Below, in pieces: positions 1 to 8,257 of a stretch of 64,000 nucleotides of DNA. Position numbers and translations under genes: made by a program. The stretch lies in the NCBI RefSeq assembly GCF_000971965.1, contig NZ_KQ040792.1, forward strand, positions 434,001-498,000, read 5' to 3'. The notes under the pieces were generated by a model. The model had not been told where the DNA came from. It ran no database searches and saw only the letters and a list, made by a program, of their open reading frames with translations. How positions within the stretch are numbered: the first letter of the stretch is position 1; each line of letters begins with the position of its first letter. This stretch comes from Paenibacillus wulumuqiensis. GTDB taxonomy: Bacteria; Bacillota; Bacilli; Paenibacillales; Paenibacillaceae.

Positions 1-15
1 TGTGGAGGGGTAAGC

Positions 16-237
16 ATGAGAAGTGAGCATCATCTGAGAAATGAAGTCAAACTGCTGCGCGAACTGAACGGTTACTCGCAGGAACAGCTGGGAAACATGC
101 TGGGTGTATCCCGTCAGACTATCAATGCGATCGAGCGCGGCAAATACAATCCGTCCCTGCCGCTTGCCCTGCATATGGCCCGGGTATTCCGGACGACAGT
201 AGAGCATATTTTCTTTTTGGAGGAGGAACCTTTATGA
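16..237 (+). CDS. Small XRE-family transcriptional regulator
   Basis: A 73-residue stand-alone Cro/C1-type helix-turn-helix protein. The recognition region around residues 20-45 (YSQEQLGNMLGVSRQTINAI) is the typical XRE signature, followed by the ERGKYNPSLPLALHMARVF segment that marks the short YozG-like subgroup. It has no effector domain. A GGAGGGG ribosome site lies just upstream of the ATG. The stop overlaps the start of the next gene by 4 bases (ATGA), so the two are translationally coupled. In Firmicutes this subgroup is commonly paired with a small membrane protein, as here; the signal it responds to is not known. Confidence 0.9.
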   Translation: MRSEHHLRNEVKLLRELNGYSQEQLGNMLGVSRQTINAIERGKYNPSLPLALHMARVFRTTVEHIFFLEEEPL

Positions 238-653
238 GCAAAACGCAAGTGTCACAGCAGCGGAAGCATCCCTTGGTCATAAGAATTCTGTTTATATTGG
301 TGGCTTTGTTTCAGATTTACGTAATGATCGATAGTATTCATGTTAATCGGGAGCTCGGCAGACCTATTGATTGGCTGAGCTATATCCCCAATATCGGGCT
401 AGCACTCATTTTACTTATCTGGGCCTTTATCAATGAGCAATTTTTTATTCGTGGCGATGAGCGCCTCGATGCCATCCGGCATAGAGCCATTTATTTGACC
501 TTTTACTTCATGCTTGGCTACATCGCAGTCATGTATACGCTGACCCTGTTGGCATTCCTACCCCTGACAGCCAATCAGGTACTGATGCTGCTATTATATA
601 TGGGCTGCATCACCCTGCAGATCATCCACTCCATTTTACTCAAAAAAGCCTGA
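234..653 (+). CDS. Small integral membrane protein coupled to XRE regulator
   Basis: A 139-residue protein with about four predicted membrane segments (roughly residues 15-35, 48-65, 85-108 and 112-132) and few charged residues between them. I recognise no catalytic motif. The arrangement, an XRE regulator overlapping a four-helix protein by 4 bases, resembles the DUF2178-type membrane partners found beside such regulators. A role as sensor or target of the regulator is inference from context. A GGAGGAGG-like site within the end of the upstream gene supports the start. Confidence 0.75.
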   Translation: MSKTQVSQQRKHPLVIRILFILVALFQIYVMIDSIHVNRELGRPIDWLSYIPNIGLALILLIWAFINEQFFIRGDERLDAIRHRAIYLTFYFMLGYIAVMYTLTLLAFLPLTANQVLMLLLYMGCITLQIIHSILLKKA

Positions 654-730
654 CGAAACACTGGCAGCATACCCGTGGCTAGATCTTAGATTTTAACGAG
701 AGAAGCAGTAAACCAAACTTTACGCACAGA

Positions 731-860
731 ACGGAAGAAAGGAAATAAGGGATCTGGACGACCTTTAAGCCTGGAGATCTTCATTCCCACCCATTAATAA
801 AAGATCTCCAGGCTTAACCGGAGGACAGGCCCTTATTCCTTTCTGGAGTGGCTGCAGCAA
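731..860 (+). repeat. Structured intergenic repeat, copy 1 (putative ncRNA)
   Basis: First of three related elements (others at 13038-13170 and 42527-42657), all in the same orientation. The outer stem pairs 736-751 (AGAAAGGAAATAAGGG) with 830-844 (CCCTTATTCCTTTCT), leaving one bulged A. The inner stem is a perfect 17-bp pairing of 765-781 with 801-817. Between the stems lie GGACGAC on the left arm and ACCGGAGGAC on the right arm, identical in all copies, while the apical loop is variable. A GGAGTG sequence follows the outer stem in each copy. No coding potential. A good Rho-independent terminator lies 70 bases downstream, compatible with transcription of the + strand. I do not recognise an Rfam family. 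Confidence 0.8.
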
Positions 861-912
861 GAGCTATCACTGCTATCCTTACGTCCCTATCCAAATCCAA
901 CTACATAATGAC

Positions 913-941
913 CGCCTGCCACCCCCAGCAGGCGTTTTTTT
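913..941 (+). terminator. Rho-independent terminator
   Basis: CGCCTGC at 913-919 pairs with GCAGGCG at 928-934 and is followed by seven Ts. It sits 260 bases after the membrane-protein gene but only about 70 bases after repeat copy 1, so it may end a short RNA carrying that repeat. The remaining 942-1182 stretch holds only the promoter region of the next gene; I see no other feature there. Confidence 0.8.
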
Positions 942-1182
942 GCATCTAACCCAGCATTCACATCACATCCATCCCAATGGTCGAAAAAAGAATAACAAAA
1001 GTAATATTATCCATTTATAGAATATAATTGTCCGCCTTCTTTTAACCGATAATATAACAAAGCACCTGAGCCATTACGCGCAGGGATGCAAGGGTTTGAC
1101 CAGAATAGCGAGTCCAGGATCAGAGTGGATTCGCCTCCCATAGATGCCGACGAACCTAAGAACAGACAGGAGAATGATGACG

Positions 1183-2088
1183 ATGAGTAAAAAGAAATGG
1201 GTTGTAGTCGCCGCCGTTGCAGGTATGCTGCTCACCGGCTCGGCAGGTGTATATGCAGGTGCGAACATGGAGAAAATCTCTGCTTTCAAAAACCACGGGA
1301 TCAGTATCGAGATGGATGGTAAGGCCTATACGCCGGTCAATTCCAACGGCGACAAGCTGGCACCGATTACGTACCAGGGTACCACCTATCTGCCGGTCCG
1401 CTCCATTGGAGAGACGCTGAATACGAGCATTCTGTTTGATCCGGTTAATAATAAAATACTGATCAAGCCAGGCAGCGAAGCGGCTTCAACCAAAAGCAGC
1501 AGCAAAGTATCCGACAGCGGCACCACTCAGACCACAACCAAATCAGGCAGCACGGACAAAAGCGCAGCAGCCGCTTCCGGTACCGCAGCAGATACATCCA
1601 GCTCAGCGGCAGCACCAGCTCCAAGCAGTAAACCATCTGCAGCTTCCCAGTATATTGCAGCTGCCAAGAATGCAGCCGAGATTGCCGCAAGCAATGTAAC
1701 GAATGGTCCGATCGGTCCCGTTGTGGAAGAGAAAGCGGCAGTTCCATCGATTGGTATGACGACAGGCATCATTACGAGCAAGTACCTGCCGGCAGACTTC
1801 CCATTTCCGTCAGACGCAGTCAAAGGCAAAGTCAGTGAGCAGCTGGCAGGCAACAAAAAGCAGCTGTTCCTCACCTACACGACCCAGGCCAGCCTGAAAG
1901 AGGTAGGCAATGCCTATCTGACCTATTATGCTCCGCATAAGCTGGATTTGTTCAACAATCAGGTCGAGGAGACCGCATTGAGTATTGCAGGCACACTGGA
2001 TGACAAGTTTGGTGTATCGATCCAGGGAAATCCCATGTCACTAAAGCCCGGATACAATGCAGTTGTAATTACACTGGCAGAACATTAA
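1183..2088 (+). CDS. Secreted stalk-domain (copper amine oxidase N-like) protein
   Basis: About 301 residues, exported. The ATG at 1183 is favoured because AGGAG lies at 1169-1173. Earlier in-frame ATGs at 1144, 1174 and 1177 are placed less well, and the leader MSKKKWVVVAAVAGMLLTGS is a clean signal peptide. After it comes one stalk-type unit (residues about 35-85, with LAPITYQGTTYLPVRSIGE), the fold seen at the N terminus of copper amine oxidases and very common in Paenibacillus cell-surface proteins. A Ser/Thr/Ala-rich linker (about 90-165) follows, then a C-terminal region of about 130 residues that I do not recognise. No catalytic residues are visible. Likely a cell-wall or extracellular protein of unknown function. 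Confidence 0.85.
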   Translation: MSKKKWVVVAAVAGMLLTGSAGVYAGANMEKISAFKNHGISIEMDGKAYTPVNSNGDKLAPITYQGTTYLPVRSIGETLNTSILFDPVNNKILIKPGSEAASTKSSSKVSDSGTTQTTTKSGSTDKSAAAASGTAADTSSSAAAPAPSSKPSAASQYIAAAKNAAEIAASNVTNGPIGPVVEEKAAVPSIGMTTGIITSKYLPADFPFPSDAVKGKVSEQLAGNKKQLFLTYTTQASLKEVGNAYLTYYAPHKLDLFNNQVEETALSIAGTLDDKFGVSIQGNPMSLKPGYNAVVITLAEH

Positions 2089-2110
2089 TAAGCAGACAGC
2101 CTACAATTCC

Positions 2111-2160
2111 AAAAAAAGCGCACCGTTTTCCGTCAGGAAAATACAGGTTGCGCTTTTTTG
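2111..2160 (+). terminator. Rho-independent terminator
   Basis: An A-rich left arm with AAGCGCA pairs with TGCGCTT across a long imperfect hairpin and ends in TTTTTTG. It closes the stalk-domain gene. The remaining 290 bases up to the MATE gene are AT-rich and presumably hold its promoter; I see no other feature there. Confidence 0.75.
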
Positions 2161-2451
2161 CTATATTGCTTGCTTATGAAAGTATGTATAAACTCCATGT
2201 AAAAAGTATCATAAATTTTGCGTTAAAACCCTTACATACCCGTATTTGATAAGAACGAAACAAAAACTATGTAAATTTTTCAGAAAATTTCAATTTTAGT
2301 AGTGCAATCGGAAAATGGATATGCTAAGATACGTAGAGTTTTACAGATACCCGTCGTACATTGTCTTTTATCTTCATGTAAAAACGTGAAGATTTTGCAG
2401 TCACGAACTGCCATAATTACACCCACTATGAACACAAAGGAAGGTGACATC

Positions 2452-3867
2452 ATGAGCGCTATGAACCCTACACACGATAACAGCCCGGCAGCCGACAAAC
2501 AATTCAACCTGTTCCGTCTGACCTGGCCGATTTTCCTCGAAGTATTCCTGTTTATGTTAATGGGAATCGTCGACACATTAATGTTGAGCGACGTATCCGA
2601 TAATGCGGTAGCAGCTGTCGGCACGTCCAATCAGGTTATTTCAATCGCTATACTGATCCTGGAGGTAATCGGCAACGGGGCCGCTATCGTCGTAGCCCAG
2701 TACCTTGGATCACGCAAAGTACTGGAGGCGAGCCGGATCACGGCACTGGCGATTACGCTGAACCTGTCGGTTGGCCTGCTCCTGAGTACCACCTTCCTGT
2801 TCTTCGGTGGACATCTGATGGAAGCCATGCATTTGCAGGGTGAGATTCTGGCGCTGGCCGAGAGTTATATCGCCATCGTCGGCGGAGCCATCTTCCTGCA
2901 GGCTCTCATCAACACACTGGCGGCGGTTATCCGTACGTACGGATTTACCAAAGAAACGATGTTTGTCTCTGTTTTCATGAACGTATTGCACGTGGGGCTG
3001 AACTACCTGCTGATCTTCGGTCACTGGGGTCTGCCACAAATGGGCGTACAGGGCGCAGCTGTCTCCACGATTATCAGCCGCCTGGTCTGCGTAGTCATCT
3101 TCTTCTGGCTGATGTACCGAGTGATGGAAGTACGTATTCAGATCGCTGACTACTTCCGCATGTCCAAGGAATACATTCTCAAAATTCTGAAAATCGGCGT
3201 GCCTTCTGCAGTAGAGCAGGTTACCTACCAGATGTGCCAGCTGGTCTTCGTCTTCTATGTAACGTATCTGGGCAGTGAAGCGATGGCTTCCCGCCAGTAT
3301 GCCAATAATATCTCGACCTTTATCTATCTGTTCAGTATTGCGATCGGTATGGGTACAGCGATCATCGTCGGTCGTCTGGTCGGTGCGAACCGCAAGGAAG
3401 AAGCCTACCACCGCGTATGGAACAGTGTAAAATGGGCGATGGGTGCAACACTGGTCATGGACGTGCTCATTATTCTGCTGCGCGAACCGCTGATCGGCAT
3501 GTTCACCGACAATCCGGAGATTATCCGAATGGCCTCACAGGTCATTCTGCTCAGCTTCCTGCTGGAGACCGGACGAACCTGCAATATTGTCATTATCAAC
3601 TCGCTGCGTGCTTCGGGCGATGCCAAGTTCCCGGTGTATATGGGACTGATCTCCATGGTATGCATGAGCCTGCCGCTCGGTTATCTGTTCGTGTTCAAAA
3701 TGAACCTCGGACTGGCCGGTATCTGGCTGGCGATTGCCGCCGATGAATGGGTGCGTGCCGTCATTATGTACTTCCGCTGGAAGAGCAGAGCCTGGGAGAA
3801 ACATGCACTCGTACAGCACGAAGAGCCGGAAACGCCGGACAATGTGCCGATGGCTGCACCAGTCTGA
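2452..3867 (+). CDS. MATE family multidrug/drug-sodium efflux transporter
   Basis: A 471-residue integral membrane protein. Twelve hydrophobic segments in two similar halves, the opening FRLTWPIFLEVFLFMLMGIVD and the second-half PSAVEQVTYQMCQLVF identify the MATE (NorM/DinF-like) fold, and the length is normal for the family. These proteins export cationic drugs or metabolites using a sodium or proton gradient. The ORF stays open upstream to 2302, but AAGGAAGGTGA at 2437-2446 and the family start point select ATG 2452. It is transcribed alone, with a terminator behind it. The substrate cannot be read from the sequence. Confidence 0.93.
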   Translation: MSAMNPTHDNSPAADKQFNLFRLTWPIFLEVFLFMLMGIVDTLMLSDVSDNAVAAVGTSNQVISIAILILEVIGNGAAIVVAQYLGSRKVLEASRITALAITLNLSVGLLLSTTFLFFGGHLMEAMHLQGEILALAESYIAIVGGAIFLQALINTLAAVIRTYGFTKETMFVSVFMNVLHVGLNYLLIFGHWGLPQMGVQGAAVSTIISRLVCVVIFFWLMYRVMEVRIQIADYFRMSKEYILKILKIGVPSAVEQVTYQMCQLVFVFYVTYLGSEAMASRQYANNISTFIYLFSIAIGMGTAIIVGRLVGANRKEEAYHRVWNSVKWAMGATLVMDVLIILLREPLIGMFTDNPEIIRMASQVILLSFLLETGRTCNIVIINSLRASGDAKFPVYMGLISMVCMSLPLGYLFVFKMNLGLAGIWLAIAADEWVRAVIMYFRWKSRAWEKHALVQHEEPETPDNVPMAAPV

Positions 3868-3923
3868 TCCTGCTGAACAATCATATTCCAATTATTCATA
3901 TAAGATATCTATATTTTTACAAT

Positions 3924-3979
3924 ACCGCCTTTTTAAGGTATCCTTATCACAGGATCGCCGAAAGGGCGGTTTTCTTTTT
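3924..3979 (+). terminator. Rho-independent terminator
   Basis: ACCGCC at 3924-3929 pairs with GGCGGT at 3965-3970 across a long loop and is followed by TTTCTTTTT. It ends the MATE gene before the GH18 gene. Confidence 0.65.
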
Positions 3980-4014
3980 ATCCGCTTCATCATTCGCAGA
4001 ATGGAGGAATACAC

Positions 4015-5061
4015 ATGGCATTTGGAAAATGGGCAGCAGCCGGGGCATTGGCGCTGCTGCTGACAGGAACGGTTGGATTTGCAGGGGACCAGGCACGAGC
4101 AGAGGCAGCCAGCGTACTCGGGTATTATACGCCGGATGATGCTTCCTATCAGGCACTCACGACTTATCATGACTATCTGACCGGTGTATCAACGGATTCA
4201 TTCAACATGACTACCGCAGGCGGGGTAGTCGGGGATGTGCCAACGCAGGCACTGTCGTACGCCAAATCGCATGCGCTGGCGACCTATGCCTGTTTTTCGA
4301 ATTTTGGTACAAGTGATTTTGATCCCGATCTGGCACATGTCATTCTGACGAACTCATCCGTACGTCAAAAAGCCGTGCAAAATATCGTTAATACCGTCAA
4401 AAAGAACGGATATACCGGCGTGAATATTGATTTTGAAAGTGTAATGGCCAGTGATCGCAATGCGCTGACCAGCTTCGTCAAATCCGTCTCGGATGCACTG
4501 CGTCCGGCGGGCTATAAGGTGATCATATCCGTTCCGGCCAAGACCGAGGATGATCCGTCTAACGGTTGGTCCGGTGCGTACAATTATGCGGCTCTTGGCG
4601 GGTATGTGGATTTCCTCCAGGTGATGACCTACGACGAACATGGTCCATGGTCCGAACCGGGCTCTGTAGCAAGCAAAGGCTGGATCGAGGATTCACTGAA
4701 ATTCTCCGTCTCCCAGGTCGCTGCCTCCAAAGTGCTGATCGGTCTGCCGGATTATGGGTATGACTGGAACCTGACAACGAATCGTGAAGAAGATCACCAC
4801 CAGATCGCCGGCAAAAATATCGCAGCTCTGCTGCAGAAGACCGGCGCAACGGTGAAATGGGATGCAGCCACTTCTTCACCATACTTTAACTATACGGACA
4901 GCCAGGGCAGCAAGCATGTCGTCTGGTATGAAAATGCCAGAAGTATAGAAGAAAAAGCACATCTGGTTCCTGCGTATCAGCTGGGCGGCGCTTCGGTCTG
5001 GGCGCTTGGTATGGAAGATGCATCCTTCTGGAAAGCGGTCCAAACCGGCATGAACAAGTAA
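4015..5061 (+). CDS. Secreted glycoside hydrolase family 18 protein
   Basis: 348 residues with a signal peptide (MAFGKWAAAGALALLLTGTV, cleavage near AEA at 29-31). The catalytic GH18 signature appears as GVNIDFE at residues 135-141, with Glu141 as the expected proton donor. Further family landmarks are the strand sequence VDFLQVMTYDEHGPWS and the late QLGGASVWALGMED. There is no LysM or chitin-binding module, unlike YaaH or SafA-type spore enzymes. The fold and motif predict cleavage of beta-1,4-linked N-acetylglucosamine polymers such as chitin or peptidoglycan-like glycans. A short GH18 domain of this type is common in Bacillales and may act on the organism's own wall. An AATGGAGG ribosome site supports the start. 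It converges with the next gene. Confidence 0.9.
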   Translation: MAFGKWAAAGALALLLTGTVGFAGDQARAEAASVLGYYTPDDASYQALTTYHDYLTGVSTDSFNMTTAGGVVGDVPTQALSYAKSHALATYACFSNFGTSDFDPDLAHVILTNSSVRQKAVQNIVNTVKKNGYTGVNIDFESVMASDRNALTSFVKSVSDALRPAGYKVIISVPAKTEDDPSNGWSGAYNYAALGGYVDFLQVMTYDEHGPWSEPGSVASKGWIEDSLKFSVSQVAASKVLIGLPDYGYDWNLTTNREEDHHQIAGKNIAALLQKTGATVKWDAATSSPYFNYTDSQGSKHVVWYENARSIEEKAHLVPAYQLGGASVWALGMEDASFWKAVQTGMNK

Positions 5062-5074
5062 AGAAAGTGCTGTC

Positions 5075-6052
5075 TCAGCGGATTGAGACGGCGAGCAGGG
5101 TAAACCAGTCGGCCTGAGGATTCAGGTGGCTGGCAATACAGCCGTGCTCATTCAGCCAATGCAGCAGCAGATCCGCATGGGATACGCCTTCCTCGGAAAT
5201 GACGCTGCTGCGGTCGGTGATGCAGATCCGTCCATGCGGCTTGAGTACACGCCGGATCTCCAGCAGAGCCAGCAGCTGCTGCTCTGCATTCAGATGCCGA
5301 AAGGCAAAGCTGGAGACGACAAAGTTAAAGCTCTGATCCGGGTACGGAATAGCGAGCAGATTTCCGGCACGCAGATCCATATCCGGGAATTTGGCCCGGC
5401 ACTGCTTGAGCATCTCCTGGGACTGATCCACACCGGACATCCGGACGCCCTGGAGCAGCAGCCGACCGGCCAGATTGCCGGTACCCGTACCAAGATCCAG
5501 TCCATATTCCCCCTCAATCGCCTGGACGGCACGCACTGTGCTGTCCAGGGCTTTTTCATAATCAGGGTATTCCGCGGTACTCTGCCTGACGTAATCATCA
5601 TGATCCTGTGCCCGCTGGTCAAAGTTCCAGTGATCCTGCCAGTTCTGACGAATCTCCCGCAGATTCCGGGAATGCTCGGCCAGCTGGTAGATTTCCCTGA
5701 TCGGCAGCTCCTGACGGCTGCGCAGCAGTTCAATCATCTGGGCGGTCGTCTCGGTCATGCGCTTCATCTCCAGCCACTGGGTCGTCAGAATCGAATGCTG
5801 CAGCTCCAGATAATAGCGCAGCCGTGCGCTGTCGGGCATGCCTTCCGGTTCCAGTACAGCCCGTATTTCCTTGACCGGCATACCGGCTTCCCGCAGAGCA
5901 ATAATCGTCTGCAGCCGCCAGATATCCTCTTCATGAAATACGCGATACCGATTGTCTTCCTCCCGTGCAGGTTCCAACAGCCCATTTTGCTCATAAAAGC
6001 GGATCGTCCGCGCAGAGACCCCCAGCTTGCGGGCCAGTTCATTAATTTTCAT
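5075..6052 (-). CDS. MerR-type regulator fused to SAM-dependent methyltransferase
   Basis: 325 residues. The N terminus (about 1-70) is a MerR winged helix, MKINELARKLGVSARTIRFY, with the EEDNRYRVFHEEDIWRL wing. A helical linker (75-150) leads to a class I methyltransferase domain (about 160-325) with motif I LDLGTGTGNLAG at 185-196 and the downstream acidic strand MSGVDQSQEMLKQC. The start ATG at 6052 is chosen over an upstream extension because AAGGTGGTGAG precedes it and MerR proteins begin with this sequence. MerR regulators normally carry a ligand-binding C-terminal domain; here an enzyme-like domain takes that place. The methyltransferase may work as an enzyme, as a SAM sensor, or both. 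Single gene, divergent from the next one. Confidence 0.88.
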   Translation of the reverse strand: MKINELARKLGVSARTIRFYEQNGLLEPAREEDNRYRVFHEEDIWRLQTIIALREAGMPVKEIRAVLEPEGMPDSARLRYYLELQHSILTTQWLEMKRMTETTAQMIELLRSRQELPIREIYQLAEHSRNLREIRQNWQDHWNFDQRAQDHDDYVRQSTAEYPDYEKALDSTVRAVQAIEGEYGLDLGTGTGNLAGRLLLQGVRMSGVDQSQEMLKQCRAKFPDMDLRAGNLLAIPYPDQSFNFVVSSFAFRHLNAEQQLLALLEIRRVLKPHGRICITDRSSVISEEGVSHADLLLHWLNEHGCIASHLNPQADWFTLLAVSIR

Positions 6053-6155
6053 CAAATGTCTCACCACCTTAATAAATGGATGTGTGCTGCCGTTATATGT
6101 TATAGGCATCTAAGTTATACACCAAGCCTGATTATAAACAAAAGGGGATACAGGC

Positions 6156-7256
6156 ATGAAAAAAATATCCATCCTGCTGCTCACCTGTCTGCTGCTCACC
6201 GGCATGACGGCAGGCCCGGTACTGGCGAAGTCCGACCAGGGCAGCAAGTCCAGCTCCAAATCGGAGAGCAAACAGAACAAGTCCAGCGAAAAGCAGAAGG
6301 ACAGCAACAGCAGCGTAACCGGTACACAGGCAGAGACTACAGCACCAGCTGTAACAGAGGTACCTGCAGTTCCTACGACTGAACCGACGGTAATATCATC
6401 TCCAGCAGCGGACCAACCCGCTGCGGACAATGCCGAAGCTGTAGAGCAAGATAAGCCGGACAAAGACAAGCAGGAAAAAGAGAAAAAGGAAAAAACGAAT
6501 AACGGAAATGGTCATGCCAACGGTCATGATAAAGATAACACATCCGCAAAAGCCGCAGGTGTAACCGATGATGTATATGACAGTTCCAAAGGAAAGCAGG
6601 GCTACAAAGGACTGCTGAACGCCATGAATAATGTAAAGGATAAACCGGCCGGTCAGGTGCTGGCGAATCTGCTGCTGACCCGCTATGAGGCACAGCTTAC
6701 CCCGGAGATGCAGAGCGAGCTGGAACAGATCCGCGAGCCCAAGGAAGCATTGGCCAAAGCTGCTGACCTGCTGGAAGCAGACGGCAATGTAGAAGAGGCA
6801 GCCGGTCTGCAGGAACAGGTGATCCAGGCTGATCCAGCCGATCTGGACAGCTACCAGCGTCTGGATGAGCTGACAAACCGGACAGCAGACAAATCGGATG
6901 AACTGAATCTGTTCGTTAACGGCGAGCAGGTGACCGGTGCTGCTCCGGTTGTACAGAGCGGTACCACACTGGTTCCTTTCCGCGTCGTCTCCGAAGCACT
7001 GTCTGCCGATGTAACATGGAATGCCAAGGACAAGTCCGTTACCGTAGTAAAGGACGGAAAAACAATTACACTATATGTAAACCAAAAGGCTGCCAAAGTT
7101 AACGGGAAAAAGGTAAGTCTGCAGGCCGCCCCCGTGATGAAAAAGGGTACCATTCAGGTACCGGTACGCGTGGTCAGTGAAGCGCTGGGCGCTACGGTGA
7201 AGTGGGAGCCTGTGAGCGAAACGGTCGTTATTTATGAAGAAAAAGCGTCCTCCTGA
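6156..7256 (+). CDS. Secreted protein with two C-terminal stalk domains
   Basis: 366 residues with a signal peptide (MKKISILLLTCLLLTGMTAG). A long low-complexity Lys/Ser/Glu/Thr-rich segment (about 28-135) follows, then a helical region (140-235) and two stalk-type repeats in the last 115 residues: LFVNGEQVTGAAPVV with TLVPFRVVSEAL, then AKVNGKKVSLQAAPVM with IQVPVRVVSEALGATVKWE. Stalk domains in Paenibacillus occur in many cell-surface proteins. No enzymatic motif is seen. The highly charged spacer suggests a wall-spanning arm. A second stalk protein lies at 1183-2088, but the two share only this module. Confidence 0.82.
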   Translation: MKKISILLLTCLLLTGMTAGPVLAKSDQGSKSSSKSESKQNKSSEKQKDSNSSVTGTQAETTAPAVTEVPAVPTTEPTVISSPAADQPAADNAEAVEQDKPDKDKQEKEKKEKTNNGNGHANGHDKDNTSAKAAGVTDDVYDSSKGKQGYKGLLNAMNNVKDKPAGQVLANLLLTRYEAQLTPEMQSELEQIREPKEALAKAADLLEADGNVEEAAGLQEQVIQADPADLDSYQRLDELTNRTADKSDELNLFVNGEQVTGAAPVVQSGTTLVPFRVVSEALSADVTWNAKDKSVTVVKDGKTITLYVNQKAAKVNGKKVSLQAAPVMKKGTIQVPVRVVSEALGATVKWEPVSETVVIYEEKASS

Positions 7257-7293
7257 TGGTGTGCCGCATCATAATGACTATATAATAACAGGA

Positions 7294-7335
7294 CCGGCAA
7301 GGCTGGAATCATAGTACCAGTCGTGCCGGCTTTTT
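7294..7335 (+). terminator. Rho-independent terminator
   Basis: CCGGCA at 7294-7299 pairs with TGCCGG at 7324-7329, followed by CTTTTTG. It ends the stalk-domain gene. The 160 bases to the next, convergent gene hold nothing else I can support. Confidence 0.65.
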
Positions 7336-7497
7336 GTTATGTGCAGCAGTTCGGCCGTAGTGGAACAGGAACCAAGCATTTGGAATCATAATTCTTTTAT
7401 GGACAAAGCAGTAATCTATAGCAGCTTTATCGTAAGTAATGATCAATTAGTGATATAAGCGATTCCATCTGGACAAGCAATAAAAACGGTGTGGAGC

Positions 7498-7950
7498 TTA
7501 GCCATACTTCTGCTGATGCTCCTTTTTCATGCGGATGTAATCGGGGTCCTGCTTGGCTTCATCCCATTTTAACTTGAAAATACGGGCCGATTCCGCTTTG
7601 ACCGGGTCGCTCGTATAAGGAAGAACCTCACCATTCTCATCATACTTGCGGCCGCCTTTGTGGTTGGTGTATCGGCGGGCGCGGGTATAGCCCATCTGCA
7701 AAAATTTGCGCGCCATATCCATGCCGACAAAGTCGCCCTTTTCCTTGTATTCCAGAAACATGGCATAGATTTTCTCCGAGGATTCCGCAGCAATTTCCGG
7801 CGTCTTGAAGCGCCAGTGAGGGAGAATCTCGCCTTTGTAAGGTTCGACCATCAGCACACCTTGTTCCCCTTTGCCGACGCGGTACAATTTGGGATGTTCA
7901 CGCAGATTGAGTGTGGAATAGTCGATATCGTAGTCGAATTTTTCTGGCAT
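7498..7950 (-). CDS. DUF4385 domain protein
   Basis: 150 residues, cytoplasmic, with no signal peptide or membrane segment. The sequence FDYDIDYSTLNLREHPKLYRVGKGEQGVL, the central PHWRFKTPE and the later YTNHKGGRKYDENG match the DUF4385 family, found widely in bacteria and some eukaryotic viruses. Its function is unknown to me. Basic and aromatic residues are plentiful, so nucleic-acid binding is possible but unproven. An AAAGGAG site sits 8 bases before the start. It is transcribed alone. Confidence 0.85.
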   Translation of the reverse strand: MPEKFDYDIDYSTLNLREHPKLYRVGKGEQGVLMVEPYKGEILPHWRFKTPEIAAESSEKIYAMFLEYKEKGDFVGMDMARKFLQMGYTRARRYTNHKGGRKYDENGEVLPYTSDPVKAESARIFKLKWDEAKQDPDYIRMKKEHQQKYG

Positions 7951-8172
7951 AATTATCGCTCCTTTGCATAATAGCTCTACAGCTTATTAACCGTTATCTG
8001 ATATGATGGAGCTGGAAAGTTATGCAAGCCTTGACGATAGAGATTGCAAGTGTCATTCTATGCAGTTGGGGCTATATCATAATGAGTTCTAATAAGCAGG
8101 ACCAGCCCGCACTCACCGGAATGGAAATCGGAATACTGATATACCACCAGATCATACTGATCAGATAACAAA

Positions 8173-8213
8173 CAGCCTCGGCGCTCCATTGGGAGTACCG
8201 AGGCTGTTTGTTT
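8173..8213. terminator. Bidirectional Rho-independent terminator
   Basis: CAGCCTCGG at 8173-8181 pairs with CCGAGGCTG at 8198-8206 and is flanked by T-rich DNA on both strands. It most likely ends the antiporter gene on the minus strand. The rest of the 7951-8257 interval contains only AT-rich promoter-like DNA for the DUF4385 gene. Confidence 0.75.
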
Positions 8214-8257
8214 CTGTAAACTCCATTTTGCCGACAATGTCTGTTATCTGTACCAGA

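Noticed and set aside
5062-5090. GTCTCA/TGAGAC hairpin at the convergent GH18 and MerR gene ends
   Set aside because: Short stem, inside coding sequence of the minus-strand gene, and no T run.
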